Part shown: piece by piece, positions 25,659 through 33,367 of the stretch
Numbering within the stretch: the stretch's first letter is position 1
Layout: every line of letters begins with the position of its first letter
NCBI GenBank assembly: GCA_902825845.1
Contig: CADECM010000052.1
Coordinates: 1 to 40,622 of the forward strand
Length of the DNA: 40,622 bases
Source of the DNA: an uncultured beta proteobacterium
GTDB lineage: Bacteria; Pseudomonadota; Gammaproteobacteria; Burkholderiales; SG8-41
Reading direction: 5' to 3'
Made by a program: the position numbers and the translations under genes
Notes under the pieces: model-generated
The model's database searches: none
Told to the model about the DNA's origin: nothing
What the model saw: the letters and a program-made list of their open reading frames with translations, nothing else

Positions 25659-26669
25659 ATGACCTGTCAAGTCACGATCAAGCCGAGCAACCATGTTTTC
25701 ACGGTTTCGGGCGACGAAACCATCCTCGACGGCGCGCTGCGCGAAGGCTTTTTCATTGCTTACAGCTGCCGCAATGGCGCCTGCGGCAGCTGCAAGGGCA
25801 AAGTGCTGGAGGGCAAGGTCGACTACGGCGAGCATGACGAAGGCGCCCTGCCCGATAGCGACAAGCAGGCCGGTTACGCGCTGTTCTGCCAGGCGCGGCC
25901 GCTCACCGACGTGGTGGTCGAATGCCGCGAAATCAACGCCATCAAGGATATTCCCGTCCGCACCCTGCCCTGCCGCGTGCAAAAACTCGAACGCGCGGCG
26001 CCTGACGTGATGATGATTCAGCTGCGCCTGCCCGGCAGCGAGCGCCTGCAGTTTCTGGCCGGACAATATATCGACATCCTCACCAAAAGCGGCCTGCGCC
26101 GCAGCCTGTCGCTGGCCAACGCGCCGCATGACGACGCCATGCTTCAATTGCACCTGCGCAACTACGGCGGGCCGTTCAGCCAGTTCGTGTTCAACACCCT
26201 CAAGGAAAAAGACATCCTGCGCTTTGAAGGGCCGCTGGGCACCTTCTTTCTGCGTGAGGACAGCGACAAGCCGATCATTCTGCTCGCCAGCGGCACCGGC
26301 TTTGCGCCAATCAAAGCCATTATCGAACACAGCATCCACAAGAACATCCGGCGCCCGATGACGCTGTACTGGGGTTGCCGGGTGCGCAGCGACCTGTATC
26401 TGAACGACCTCGCCGAAGGCTGGGCGCGCGAGCACGGCATTCGCTACATCCCGGTGCTGTCCGAAGCCCGGCCCGAAGACCAATGGACCGGCCGCGGCGG
26501 CTTTGTACACAAAGCGGTGATGGACGATTTCCCCGACATGTCCGGCTACCAGGTCTATGCCTGTGGCGCGCCCATCGTCATCGAATCCGCGCGCCGTGAT
26601 TTCTCCGCGCAGTGCAACCTACCGCCGGACGAATTTTTCTGCGATTCGTTTACGCCGGCGACACCCTGA
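25659..26669 (+). CDS. Flavin-dependent oxidoreductase with N-terminal 2Fe-2S ferredoxin domain
   Basis: A 336-residue electron-transfer protein. A plant-type 2Fe-2S domain comes first (C37, C42, C45, C77; CRNGACGSC). An FAD-binding barrel (RRSLSLAN, 147-154) and an NAD(P)-binding domain (SGTGFAPIKAI, 211-221) follow. This order matches CDP-6-deoxy-delta-3,4-glucoseen reductase-like proteins and the reductase components of ring oxygenases. Many betaproteobacteria carry a copy near cutA/dsbD-type housekeeping genes, so a sugar-modifying role is not implied. I start it at the ATG at 25659; upstream codons overlap the divergent gene. The partner protein is unknown. Confidence 0.87.
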   Translation: MTCQVTIKPSNHVFTVSGDETILDGALREGFFIAYSCRNGACGSCKGKVLEGKVDYGEHDEGALPDSDKQAGYALFCQARPLTDVVVECREINAIKDIPVRTLPCRVQKLERAAPDVMMIQLRLPGSERLQFLAGQYIDILTKSGLRRSLSLANAPHDDAMLQLHLRNYGGPFSQFVFNTLKEKDILRFEGPLGTFFLREDSDKPIILLASGTGFAPIKAIIEHSIHKNIRRPMTLYWGCRVRSDLYLNDLAEGWAREHGIRYIPVLSEARPEDQWTGRGGFVHKAVMDDFPDMSGYQVYACGAPIVIESARRDFSAQCNLPPDEFFCDSFTPATP

Positions 26670-26689
26670 ACGGCGGAACTCGCATCCGC

Positions 26690-27679
26690 TCAGTGCACCG
26701 CGGCACCGGAGAGTTTCACCACCTCGGCCCACTTCGGCAGCTCGGCCTTGATATGCGCCGCCAGTTGCGCGGGTGTGGAGCCGGCCGGTTCCACACCCAT
26801 CTCGTCGAGACGCTTCGCGATGTCCGCGGCTTTCAGGGCGTCCACCAATGCACGGTTGAGGGTGTTCACCACCGCCCGCGGTGTGCCGGCCGGTGCGAGG
26901 ACCGGATACCAGGTCGATGCTTCAAAACCCGGCAGCGTCGCCTCGGCCAGGGTCGGTACGGCGGGCAACACGGTTGAGCGCTTCGCGCCCGACACCGCCA
27001 GCAATCGCATTTTGCCGCCGCGGTAATGCGGTAACGCCCCCGGCAAGGTCGGGAAAAACAGCGCCACCCGGCCCGCGAACAGATCGGTGTAGGTCTGGCC
27101 GATGACCTTGTAGGGCACGTGCGTGAGCTGGATACCTGCCTGACTGCGAAACATCTCCATCGTCAGATGTCCCGACGTGCCCACACCGGTCGACCCGTAA
27201 TTGATGCGGCCCGGTTGCTGCTTCGCCAGAGCGATCAAATCCGCCACGCTTTTCACGGGCAGCGCCGGCGTGGCGGCGAGCGCGTTCTGGGTTGAGGCCA
27301 GCAAGGTCACCGGCGCAAACGACTTCACCGGATCGTACGGCAGATTGCGGTAGATGGCCGCATTGACCACCAACGACGCGCTGGTGATATGTATCGTGTA
27401 GCCGTCGGGCGTGGCCTGCGCGGCCATCTCGGCGCCCAGGCGGCCGCCCGCGCCGGGACGGTTGTCGATGACCACGGTCTGCCCGAACAAGGCTCCGGCC
27501 TTCTGCGCCACCAGCCTCGCCACCAGATCCACGCTGCCGCCCGGCGCAAAGGCGACGATGAGTCGGATCGGACGCGACGGGTAATGTTGCGCGGCAGCCG
27601 GGAGCGCAGCCGCCATTGCGCACATCAACACCGTCGGCCAGGCATGGCGCGCGCGGACAGCAAGCCGCTTCGGAATCAT
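26690..27679 (-). CDS. Bug-family tripartite tricarboxylate transporter substrate-binding protein
   Basis: A 329-residue periplasmic receptor with a signal peptide ending ALPAAAQ and the family opening YPSRPIRLIVAFAPGG. VVIDNRPGAGGRLG and INYGSTGVGTSGHL follow, as in TctC/Bug proteins. These bind carboxylates or other small acids. No TctA/TctB membrane genes are in the window, so it may be an orphan receptor or work with a transporter elsewhere, as most Bug proteins do. GGGAGG lies just before its ATG. It is divergent from the cupin gene. Confidence 0.92.
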   Translation of the reverse strand: MIPKRLAVRARHAWPTVLMCAMAAALPAAAQHYPSRPIRLIVAFAPGGSVDLVARLVAQKAGALFGQTVVIDNRPGAGGRLGAEMAAQATPDGYTIHITSASLVVNAAIYRNLPYDPVKSFAPVTLLASTQNALAATPALPVKSVADLIALAKQQPGRINYGSTGVGTSGHLTMEMFRSQAGIQLTHVPYKVIGQTYTDLFAGRVALFFPTLPGALPHYRGGKMRLLAVSGAKRSTVLPAVPTLAEATLPGFEASTWYPVLAPAGTPRAVVNTLNRALVDALKAADIAKRLDEMGVEPAGSTPAQLAAHIKAELPKWAEVVKLSGAAVH

Positions 27680-27978
27680 GTTTCCTCCCTTATTATTTTT
27701 CGACCGTTCGCCGCACGACGCGCAGGCGGGCCGGTTGGTCGAATATCCGGCGCGACTATAGCCGAATATGCACGGCTTCGATCACCGTGGCGCAGCGCGC
27801 CGCACTTGCTGAATCACCGCAACCGCGACGCGAGTACATTCAACACGTGCCTGTAGTGGCATCTTAAAATATTGTTTAAAAACAGATACTTACATTATAT
27901 CCCTTGCGCCCATCCGCGGTACACCGCGCAGCACTGGCGATCCGCGGCCCGAAGCGCGATTGGCGCAGGGAGAACGCC
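27680..27978. other. 299-bp divergent intergenic region between the Bug and cupin genes
   Basis: No supported gene. It contains AT-rich element g (27865-27902), the archetype of the family. Element g also offers a weak plus-strand promoter, TTGTTT (27872-27877) with an 18-bp spacer and TATATC (27896-27901). A Shine-Dalgarno AGGGAG precedes the ATG at 27979. Confidence 0.5.
27865..27902 (+). repeat. AT-rich boundary element g (reference copy)
   Basis: The core TTGTTTAAAAACAGATACTT is followed by ACATTATATCCC. The 25 bases at 27868-27892 match the reverse complement of 31781-31805 (element h) at 24 positions. TGTTT-AA-AAACA in the core is an inverted repeat. This is the copy against which the others are compared. 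Confidence 0.7.
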
Positions 27979-28408
27979 ATGCCTGTCGACCGGCATGCCA
28001 ATGGTATGGTTGCCGACACGCGTCAGCACTACCGTTTGCACGATGCGCCGCCCGCGCGGCCCGGCTTTGCACTACGCGATACGTTTTTCACCGCGAGGAC
28101 ACGTGGCCCGAGGCAATCTTTTCATGGTGCGCGGCGAAATGGCCGCGGGCGCCTATCGCACGCGGCACGACCATCCGCTCGAGGCGTTTTATCGCGGCCT
28201 GAGCGGCGAAGTCATCATGGACATCGAAGACCAGCGCTTTCGCCTCGGCGCGGGCGATGTGGCGTGGACCGATGTCGGCACCAGTCACGCATTTCGTCAT
28301 GACGGGCAAGCGCCGTTTCGCTGGCTTGAAACGCAAACGCCGCAGTTTCCCGCGCACCACGTCACGCGCAACTACGCGGAATGGGAAAAACTGCGCACGG
28401 ACCGTTAA
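27979..28408 (+). pseudogene. Cupin-domain protein interrupted by a frameshift
   Basis: An ATG with a well-placed AGGGAG at 27979 opens a frame reading RLHDAPPARPGFALRDTFFT. That frame then loses all family resemblance near 28090. From about 28100 the next frame carries a clear cupin: ARGNLFMVRGEMAAGAYRT, then RHDHPLEAFYRGLSGEV, then GAGDVAWTDVGTSHAF, running to the stop at 28408. Removing one base near the T run at 28084-28088 would join the two into one protein of about 142 residues. It is either a real +1 frameshift (pseudogene) or a sequencing error. The cupin metal ligands (His in RHDH and SHAF) are intact. The gene precedes the SMP-30 gene, and cupins are often found with such lactonases. 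Confidence 0.68.
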
Positions 28409-28546
28409 CCGACCGGTCGTTGCCCGCCTATTGCGCCGGCCTTCGGCCAGGCGCCATGGACGCAACAAAATGCATTTGGCGTGGCGTTCCGCGCCGCGAA
28501 GTCTTAGACTTGTGTCCTTTCGAATCTGCCGCGCGAGGAGCGACGA
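28409..28546. other. Spacer between the cupin and SMP-30 genes
   Basis: It holds a short palindrome CGACCGGTCG (28410-28419) and a GC-rich hairpin (GCGCCGGCC-TTC-GGCCAGGCGC, 28433-28454) without a T run. CCCGCCTATTGCGCCG (28423-28438) nearly recurs at 38842-38857. Nothing coding is supported. Confidence 0.4.
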
Positions 28547-29446
28547 ATGGCCGTCAACTACCTGCCCGATGTGCTTGAGACCACCGAAGCCGAGCGCGTT
28601 GCGACCGGTTTCACCTTTACCGAAGGTCCGCTGTGGCATCCCGATGATTACTGGTACTTCGTCGATCTGCGCCCCAACCGCCTGCACCGCATCCGTATCG
28701 GCCAGGCGGCGGAACTGGTGCGCAATACCGAGGGCGGCAACGGCACCACCTTCGATCTGCAGGGCCGCCTCATTGTGTGCGAGGGCGACGGCCGCAAAGT
28801 CACGCGCACGGGTGCGGACGGCAAAGTGGAAACGCTGGTGGAGCGCTACAAGGGCGGCCGCTTCAATCGGCCCAACGACGTGGTGTGCCACTCCAACGGC
28901 TGCATTTATTTCACCGATCCCGAGAAGCGCCGGCCGTTTCACGAACGCGAGATTCCCGGCCGCGAGGGCGACAACAACCTGTGGGATGGCGCGGCCGTCT
29001 ATCGTCTCGCGCCCGACGGCAGCCTCAGCGTGCTGGCGCATTGCGAATATCCGAACGGACTGGCACTGTCACCCGACGAGCGCACCATGTATGTGGCGAA
29101 CACGCGCTCCTCCAAGTACGTGCACGCGATCCGGCTGGACGCGGCCGGGCATATGGTCAGCCGCAGCATCTTTGCCGACGCCAACGAGGGCGCGGAACCG
29201 GGCATCCCCGACGGCCTCAAGGTCGACAGCATCGGCCGTGTGTATTGCACCGCGCCCGGCGGCATCTGGGTATGGAATCCCGACGGCAAGCGCGTGGGCA
29301 TCATCCGCTTTCCCGAGCAATCCGTGAATTTTGCCTTTGGCGGAGCGGACATGCGCACACTATTCTGCTGTGCGCATACCTCGGTCTATACGCTGCGGGT
29401 CAAAGTGCCGGGCAATCCGCATCCGTGGTACAAACTGCGCAAGTAG
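28547..29446 (+). CDS. SMP-30/gluconolactonase-family protein
   Basis: A 299-residue six-bladed beta-propeller of the SMP-30/LRE family, metal-dependent lactonases acting on sugar or other lactones. The metal and active-site residues are visible: E26 (FTEGPLWHPD), N110 (NRPNDVV), N170 (YPNGLALSPD) and D222 (GIPDGLKVDS). GAGGAG precedes the ATG. It sits in an accessory cluster with a cupin and a DUF1080 lipoprotein, suggesting a role in sugar or sugar-acid breakdown. The substrate is not known. Confidence 0.9.
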   Translation: MAVNYLPDVLETTEAERVATGFTFTEGPLWHPDDYWYFVDLRPNRLHRIRIGQAAELVRNTEGGNGTTFDLQGRLIVCEGDGRKVTRTGADGKVETLVERYKGGRFNRPNDVVCHSNGCIYFTDPEKRRPFHEREIPGREGDNNLWDGAAVYRLAPDGSLSVLAHCEYPNGLALSPDERTMYVANTRSSKYVHAIRLDAAGHMVSRSIFADANEGAEPGIPDGLKVDSIGRVYCTAPGGIWVWNPDGKRVGIIRFPEQSVNFAFGGADMRTLFCCAHTSVYTLRVKVPGNPHPWYKLRK

Positions 29447-29471
29447 TAATCAACACAGGGAGTCACCCAAA

Positions 29472-30089
29472 TTGAATAACAGATCCTTCCTTTTCCCCGT
29501 TTTACTTGTCGCTGCCGCGACCTTCACGGGTTGTGCCAGCGCGCCATCGTCGTCCTCGGAGTCGCCCGCCGCATCCGGCTGGACCACGCTGCTCGACGGC
29601 ACGCGCGGCATGGAAAACTTCGACGCGGTCGGGGATTCCAACTGGACCGCCGCCGATGGCGCGATTCAGGCCGACAAGCGCGGCAAGGACACCGGCTTCC
29701 TCGTCTCCAAAAAATCCTATGGCAATTTCCAGCTGGTGGTGGAATTCTGGTCCAGCCCCGATGCCAACAGCGGTGTGTTCATCCGCTGCGCCAATCCCAA
29801 GGCGATTACGGACAAAAGTTGCTACGAAGGCAATATTTTTGACGAGCGTCCCGATCCGTCATTCGGCACCGGCGGCATCGTGCATCACGGCAAGGTCATC
29901 AAGCCGCAGAAAGCCGGCGGCAAATGGAATACCATGGACTTCACCGCCTTCGGCTCGGTCATGGTGGTCACGCTCAACGGCGTGAAGACCGCCGAGATCG
30001 ATCATGACCAGTTCGCCAGCGGTCCGTTCGCGCTGCAGCACGGCAAGGGCGTGATCAAGTTCCGCAAGGTGATGATCAAGCCGCTCTAA
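29472..30089 (+). CDS. DUF1080 (3-keto-disaccharide hydrolase-type) lipoprotein
   Basis: A 205-residue lipoprotein. The signal peptide ends in a lipobox (TFTGC, C21), followed by a Ser-rich linker and a concanavalin-like DUF1080 domain. The domain has GWTTLLDGTRGMENF, FQLVVEFWSSPDANSGVFIR and KWNTMDFTAFGSVMVVTLNG. The family includes hydrolases of 3-keto-glycosides. The start is TTG at 29472, preceded by GGGAG; no ATG exists at a suitable place. It follows the SMP-30 gene by 25 bp and is probably co-transcribed with it. The domain call is firm; activity is inferred. Confidence 0.85.
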   Translation: MNNRSFLFPVLLVAAATFTGCASAPSSSSESPAASGWTTLLDGTRGMENFDAVGDSNWTAADGAIQADKRGKDTGFLVSKKSYGNFQLVVEFWSSPDANSGVFIRCANPKAITDKSCYEGNIFDERPDPSFGTGGIVHHGKVIKPQKAGGKWNTMDFTAFGSVMVVTLNGVKTAEIDHDQFASGPFALQHGKGVIKFRKVMIKPL

Positions 30090-30104
30090 GCACGCAACTG
30101 AAAT

Positions 30105-30134
30105 CCCGCAGCGCAGCGGCCACGTCGCTGCGGG
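30105..30134. terminator. Hairpin between convergent DUF1080 and macrodomain genes
   Basis: CCCGCAGCG (30105-30113) and CGCTGCGGG (30126-30134) form a perfect 9-bp stem with a 12-nt loop. There is no T run on either side, so it may stabilise the mRNA ends rather than terminate strictly. Confidence 0.45.
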
Positions 30135-30150
30135 GAGCATTTGCGCGGGA

Positions 30151-30639
30151 CTACAAGCCCTCGTCCGCCGCCTGCTGCGCGTGATACGTGGCATAGACGA
30201 TCACGGGAATCCCGAGGTCGCCCAGGTGTTGGGTCAGCAACGGCCTGACGTCGTTCCACTCCAGCCCGCCGACGCCGGTCGCCAGACGCGGCAACGCCAT
30301 GCTGGTGAATTTTTCAGTATCGGCCAGGTGCCGCAGCGCCTTGAGCGCATGCCCCACGTGCTGCACCGTGGCCCGTCCGGGCCGCGCGCCGGGGTGATAG
30401 GCCGATTCCTGCGTAAACAGGTTGACCACGCGCTTGCCATCCGCCCCCATCCATGCCCACAGCGTGCCGGGCTTGGGGTGCTGGCTCTGGCAATAGTGGC
30501 GAAAATCCTTGTACATGGCCGGCCAGATGCTGCGCAGCTGCTGCGCAAGGCCATTGTTGAACGGATCATTGGGCGCTATGCCATGCGCAATGCATTGCGC
30601 CTTGCTCAGCAGAATGTCGCCGCTGACCTCCTGAATCAT
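30151..30639 (-). CDS. Macrodomain protein (DarG-like ADP-ribose binding/hydrolase fold), orphan
   Basis: A 162-residue single-domain macrodomain. It opens MIQEVSGDILLSKAQCIAHG and has the loop LPRLATGVGGLEWNDVRPLL (about 115-134), closest in style to DarG/ALC1-type macrodomains that remove ADP-ribose from DNA or proteins. The start at 30639 has a strong GGGAGG; a longer frame upstream is less likely. No DarT toxin gene is next to it. It converges on the DUF1080 gene and diverges from the aldo/keto reductase. It may remove ADP-ribose, process ADP-ribose derivatives, or be a leftover antitoxin. Confidence 0.82.
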   Translation of the reverse strand: MIQEVSGDILLSKAQCIAHGIAPNDPFNNGLAQQLRSIWPAMYKDFRHYCQSQHPKPGTLWAWMGADGKRVVNLFTQESAYHPGARPGRATVQHVGHALKALRHLADTEKFTSMALPRLATGVGGLEWNDVRPLLTQHLGDLGIPVIVYATYHAQQAADEGL

Positions 30640-30766
30640 GATAAACCTCCCGATGTCACAGTATTTGAGAAGTCTGGCATCCCGCATCGCGCGAGCGATT
30701 GATGTAGCGCAAATACGCGCGCGAAATTGAAAATCCGGGTACGCCGGTAACATGCCGCATCACGCG

Positions 30767-30772
30767 TACAAT
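30767..30772 (+). promoter_or_regulatory. Candidate -10 box (TACAAT) for the aldo/keto reductase
   Basis: TACAAT, a 5/6 match, lies 32 bp before the start codon in the divergent region between the macrodomain and reductase genes. No clear -35 was seen. Confidence 0.4.
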
Positions 30773-30804
30773 CAGGCATCTGCCTACCTTCGACGAACTG
30801 CATC

Positions 30805-31758
30805 ATGGAATACACCACCCTTGGCCGTACCGGACTCAACGTCAGCGTCGCAGGACTGGGCTGCGGCGGCAGCAGCCGCCTGGGATTGGGCGCCGGCCAC
30901 AGTGAAGCCCATGGTGTGGGCATCGTGCGGCAGGCGCTCGATCTGGGCGTCAACCTGATCGACACCGCGCAGGTTTACGGCACCGAGGCGATCGTGGGCG
31001 AGGCGCTGAAGTCGGTGGCGCGCGATGCGGTAGTGGTCTCCACCAAGTGCAAGGTGGCCGAAGGCAAGCGGCTGCTGTCGGGCGCCGAGGTCGTGGATGG
31101 CCTTGACGCCAGCCTTAAGGCGCTGGGCACGGATTACGTCGACATCTACCTGCTGCACACGGTGCTGCCCGGCGCCTACGCCCATGTCGCGCGCGAGGTG
31201 ATACCCGCGCTGTTGCGCGAAAAGGAAAAGGGCAAGTTCCGCTTTCTCGGCATCACCGAAATGGCGCCGCAGGATCCCGGCCACGACATGCTGCAAAGCG
31301 CGTTTGAAGACGATCTGGTGGATGTCATCATGTTCGCGTTTCACATGCTCAACCAGAATGCGCGCAGCCGCGTGTTTCCGGCGGCACAAGCGCGCAACAT
31401 CGGCACCCTGATCATGTTTGCGGTGCGCAGTCTGTTCAGCACGCCCGGCCGTTTGCAGCAGGACCTGCAGGCGCTCGCGGCCGAGGGCAAAGTGCCCGCC
31501 GCGCTCGCGCAAAAATCGCAGCCGCTGGATTTTTTGCTGCACGAGGGCGGCGCGCACGACGTGATCGAAGCGGCCTATCGCTACGCGCGTCACCAGCCGG
31601 GCGCGAACGTGGTGCTGTTCGGCACCGGCAACCCGGCGCATGTCGCCGGGAATATTGCGTCAATCCTGAAACCGCCGCTGCCGGCGGCGGATGTGGCAAA
31701 ACTGCACGCGCTGTTCGGCGCCCTGGAAGGCGTGGGGCTGGATCTGCCAAAGCGCTAG
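30805..31758 (+). CDS. Aldo/keto reductase
   Basis: A 317-residue NADPH-dependent oxidoreductase of the AKR barrel family. The catalytic tetrad is complete: D53 and Y58 (LIDTAQVYG), K81 (VVVSTK) and H118 (YLLHT). The N-terminus MEYTTLGRTGLNVSVAGLGC is typical of the family. The C-terminal third has the usual cofactor-binding region, ending near NVVLFGTGNPAHVAGNI. The substrate is unknown. It may belong with the downstream lyase gene, from which it is separated by AT-rich element h. Confidence 0.88.
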   Translation: MEYTTLGRTGLNVSVAGLGCGGSSRLGLGAGHSEAHGVGIVRQALDLGVNLIDTAQVYGTEAIVGEALKSVARDAVVVSTKCKVAEGKRLLSGAEVVDGLDASLKALGTDYVDIYLLHTVLPGAYAHVAREVIPALLREKEKGKFRFLGITEMAPQDPGHDMLQSAFEDDLVDVIMFAFHMLNQNARSRVFPAAQARNIGTLIMFAVRSLFSTPGRLQQDLQALAAEGKVPAALAQKSQPLDFLLHEGGAHDVIEAAYRYARHQPGANVVLFGTGNPAHVAGNIASILKPPLPAADVAKLHALFGALEGVGLDLPKR

Positions 31759-31777
31759 CGCCATGCGCGGCGGCATT

Positions 31778-31810
31778 TCATAAGTATTTGTTTTTAAACA
31801 ATATTTATAC
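31778..31810 (-). repeat. AT-rich boundary element h
   Basis: The reverse complement of 31781-31805 matches 27868-27892 (element g) at 24 of 25 bases, the strongest pair in the family. The plus strand shows the inverted repeat TTGTTT-TT-AAACAA (31789-31802). It fills most of the gap between the aldo/keto reductase stop and the lyase start. Confidence 0.7.
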
Positions 31811-31821
31811 AGGTCAATACC

Positions 31822-33285
31822 ATGAGCGACGCGGCCAGCGCACTCGACATCAACGAAGCGTTTCGCAGCGGCGGACGCGCGACGGCGTTTCTCGACCAGA
31901 TCAACAAGGCGTGCATCGTCATGCTGCACGAGACCGGCATCGTGCCGCGCCACCACGCCACGCGCATCGCGGCGGGCATCGCGCGAGTGATCGAGGATAT
32001 GCGCGCCGAGGCGCTCAGCAGCGGCGTGCCGCGCCGTTCCGCCGACTATCTCGACTACGAACCGCGGCTCACCGCGGTGGTGGGGCCTGACGCCTCGCGC
32101 CTGCACAGCGGGCGCAGCCGTCAGGACATTGCCTCCACCATCGCACGCATGAATCTGCGCGATGGACTGACGCAGGAAATCGATGCACTGATCGGCGCGC
32201 GCGACACGGCGCTGGCGCTGGCCGCGCAGCACACCGAGACCCTCATTCCCGCCTACACCCACGGCGTGCAGGCGCAGCCCACCACCTTCGCGCACTACCT
32301 GCTGGCACTGGTGTCGGCGCTCGCGCGCGAAACGCAGCGCCTGCGCGAGGCTTATGCGCGTGTCAATCTGAACCCGCTGGGCACGGCGGCACTCGCAACC
32401 TCCAGCTTCCCCATCGATCGCAAGCGCCTGGAAGCATTGCTGGGTTTCGAGGGGCTGCTGGAGAACGCCTACGACGCCAATCACCTGGCGCCGGTGGACA
32501 GCGCGCTGGACGTGGCCGGCGCGCTTTCCATCGCGGCGGTGCAGATCGGCCAGTTTGCGCAGGATCTGCACACGCAATACGCCGACACCCAGCCGTGGTT
32601 TCTGCTTGCCACCGGCGAACTCACCGGCGTGTCCAGCATCATGCCGCAAAAGCGCAACCCCGCCGCGCTCGAACAACTGCGCGCGCAGTCGAGCATCCTG
32701 CTGGGCGAACTGCACACGGTGTTTCTGATTTCGCACAACAACCGCACCGGCATGTTCGACTACCGCATGTACGATCCGGTGCCCTGCGGCCGGCCGCTGC
32801 AGGTGTTCAAGCTGCTGCGGCAGGTGCTGGGCGGCATCGTCGTCAACAAGGAACGCGCGCTGGTGGAAGTGCGCGCGGATTACTCCACCACCACGGAAAT
32901 CGCGGACGCACTGATGCAACGCGCCGACGTACCGTTTCGCATTGGTCATCACTTCGCCTCCCAGCTCACCGACTTCGGCCGCAGCCGGCAGTTGAAGCTG
33001 GCCGACATTCCCTACGGCGAAGCGCAGCGCATCTACCAAACGATGACACAGCAACCGCTGCCGCTGGATGAAGCGGCCTTCCGTGAAGTAATCAGCGCCG
33101 AGTACATGGTGTTCGGACGCAAGGGCATCGGCGGTCCGCAACTCAGTGAAGTGCAGCGCATGCTCGCTGCAGAACGCGCCAGCGCGGCGGCGGATCGCGT
33201 CTGGCTCGAACAGCGCACCGCGCATCTGGCGCAGGCCGATGCCGCACTGGCGCAATCGTTTGCGGCCCTGGCGCAAAGCGCGTAG
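31822..33285 (+). CDS. Argininosuccinate lyase-like enzyme of the fumarase/aspartase superfamily
   Basis: A 487-residue lyase. The three conserved regions are LHSGRSRQD (94-102), YTHGVQAQPTTFAHYL (145-160) and the signature GVSSIMPQKRNP (269-280), with catalytic S271. These match the ArgH subgroup, which splits an amino acid-fumarate bond. The setting in a TRAP/amidohydrolase cluster points to catabolism of a related N-succinyl-type compound rather than arginine synthesis, as known for ethylenediamine-disuccinate lyase; this is inference. A moderate AGGTC lies before the ATG. Confidence 0.85.
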   Translation: MSDAASALDINEAFRSGGRATAFLDQINKACIVMLHETGIVPRHHATRIAAGIARVIEDMRAEALSSGVPRRSADYLDYEPRLTAVVGPDASRLHSGRSRQDIASTIARMNLRDGLTQEIDALIGARDTALALAAQHTETLIPAYTHGVQAQPTTFAHYLLALVSALARETQRLREAYARVNLNPLGTAALATSSFPIDRKRLEALLGFEGLLENAYDANHLAPVDSALDVAGALSIAAVQIGQFAQDLHTQYADTQPWFLLATGELTGVSSIMPQKRNPAALEQLRAQSSILLGELHTVFLISHNNRTGMFDYRMYDPVPCGRPLQVFKLLRQVLGGIVVNKERALVEVRADYSTTTEIADALMQRADVPFRIGHHFASQLTDFGRSRQLKLADIPYGEAQRIYQTMTQQPLPLDEAAFREVISAEYMVFGRKGIGGPQLSEVQRMLAAERASAAADRVWLEQRTAHLAQADAALAQSFAALAQSA

Positions 33286-33294
33286 CAGGGCGAA

Positions 33295-33336
33295 GGATAA
33301 ACGTAAGTTATTGTTTTTATTGAATTAAATTATTCC
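33295..33336 (-). repeat. AT-rich boundary element i
   Basis: Read on the minus strand, AATAAAAACAATAACTTACG then TTTATCC parallels TTTAAAAACAGATACTTACA then TTATATCC of element g. The family tail ACTTAC-TT-ATCC is well kept here. It lies between the lyase stop and the amidohydrolase start. Confidence 0.55.
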
Positions 33337-33367
33337 GTCACGAACGCCATTCGCGGAGGTAATCAAC

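Noticed and set aside
25659..26669. Calling the ferredoxin reductase a deoxysugar biosynthesis enzyme (ascD)
   Set aside because: Domain order fits, but no deoxysugar genes are nearby, and such annotations are often transferred by similarity alone.
26690..27679. Assuming a complete tripartite tricarboxylate transporter
   Set aside because: Only the Bug receptor is present; no TctA or TctB gene lies in the window.
31822..33285. Calling the lyase argH of arginine biosynthesis
   Set aside because: The superfamily signature is present, but the catabolic neighbourhood and absence of arginine genes make biosynthetic ArgH unlikely.
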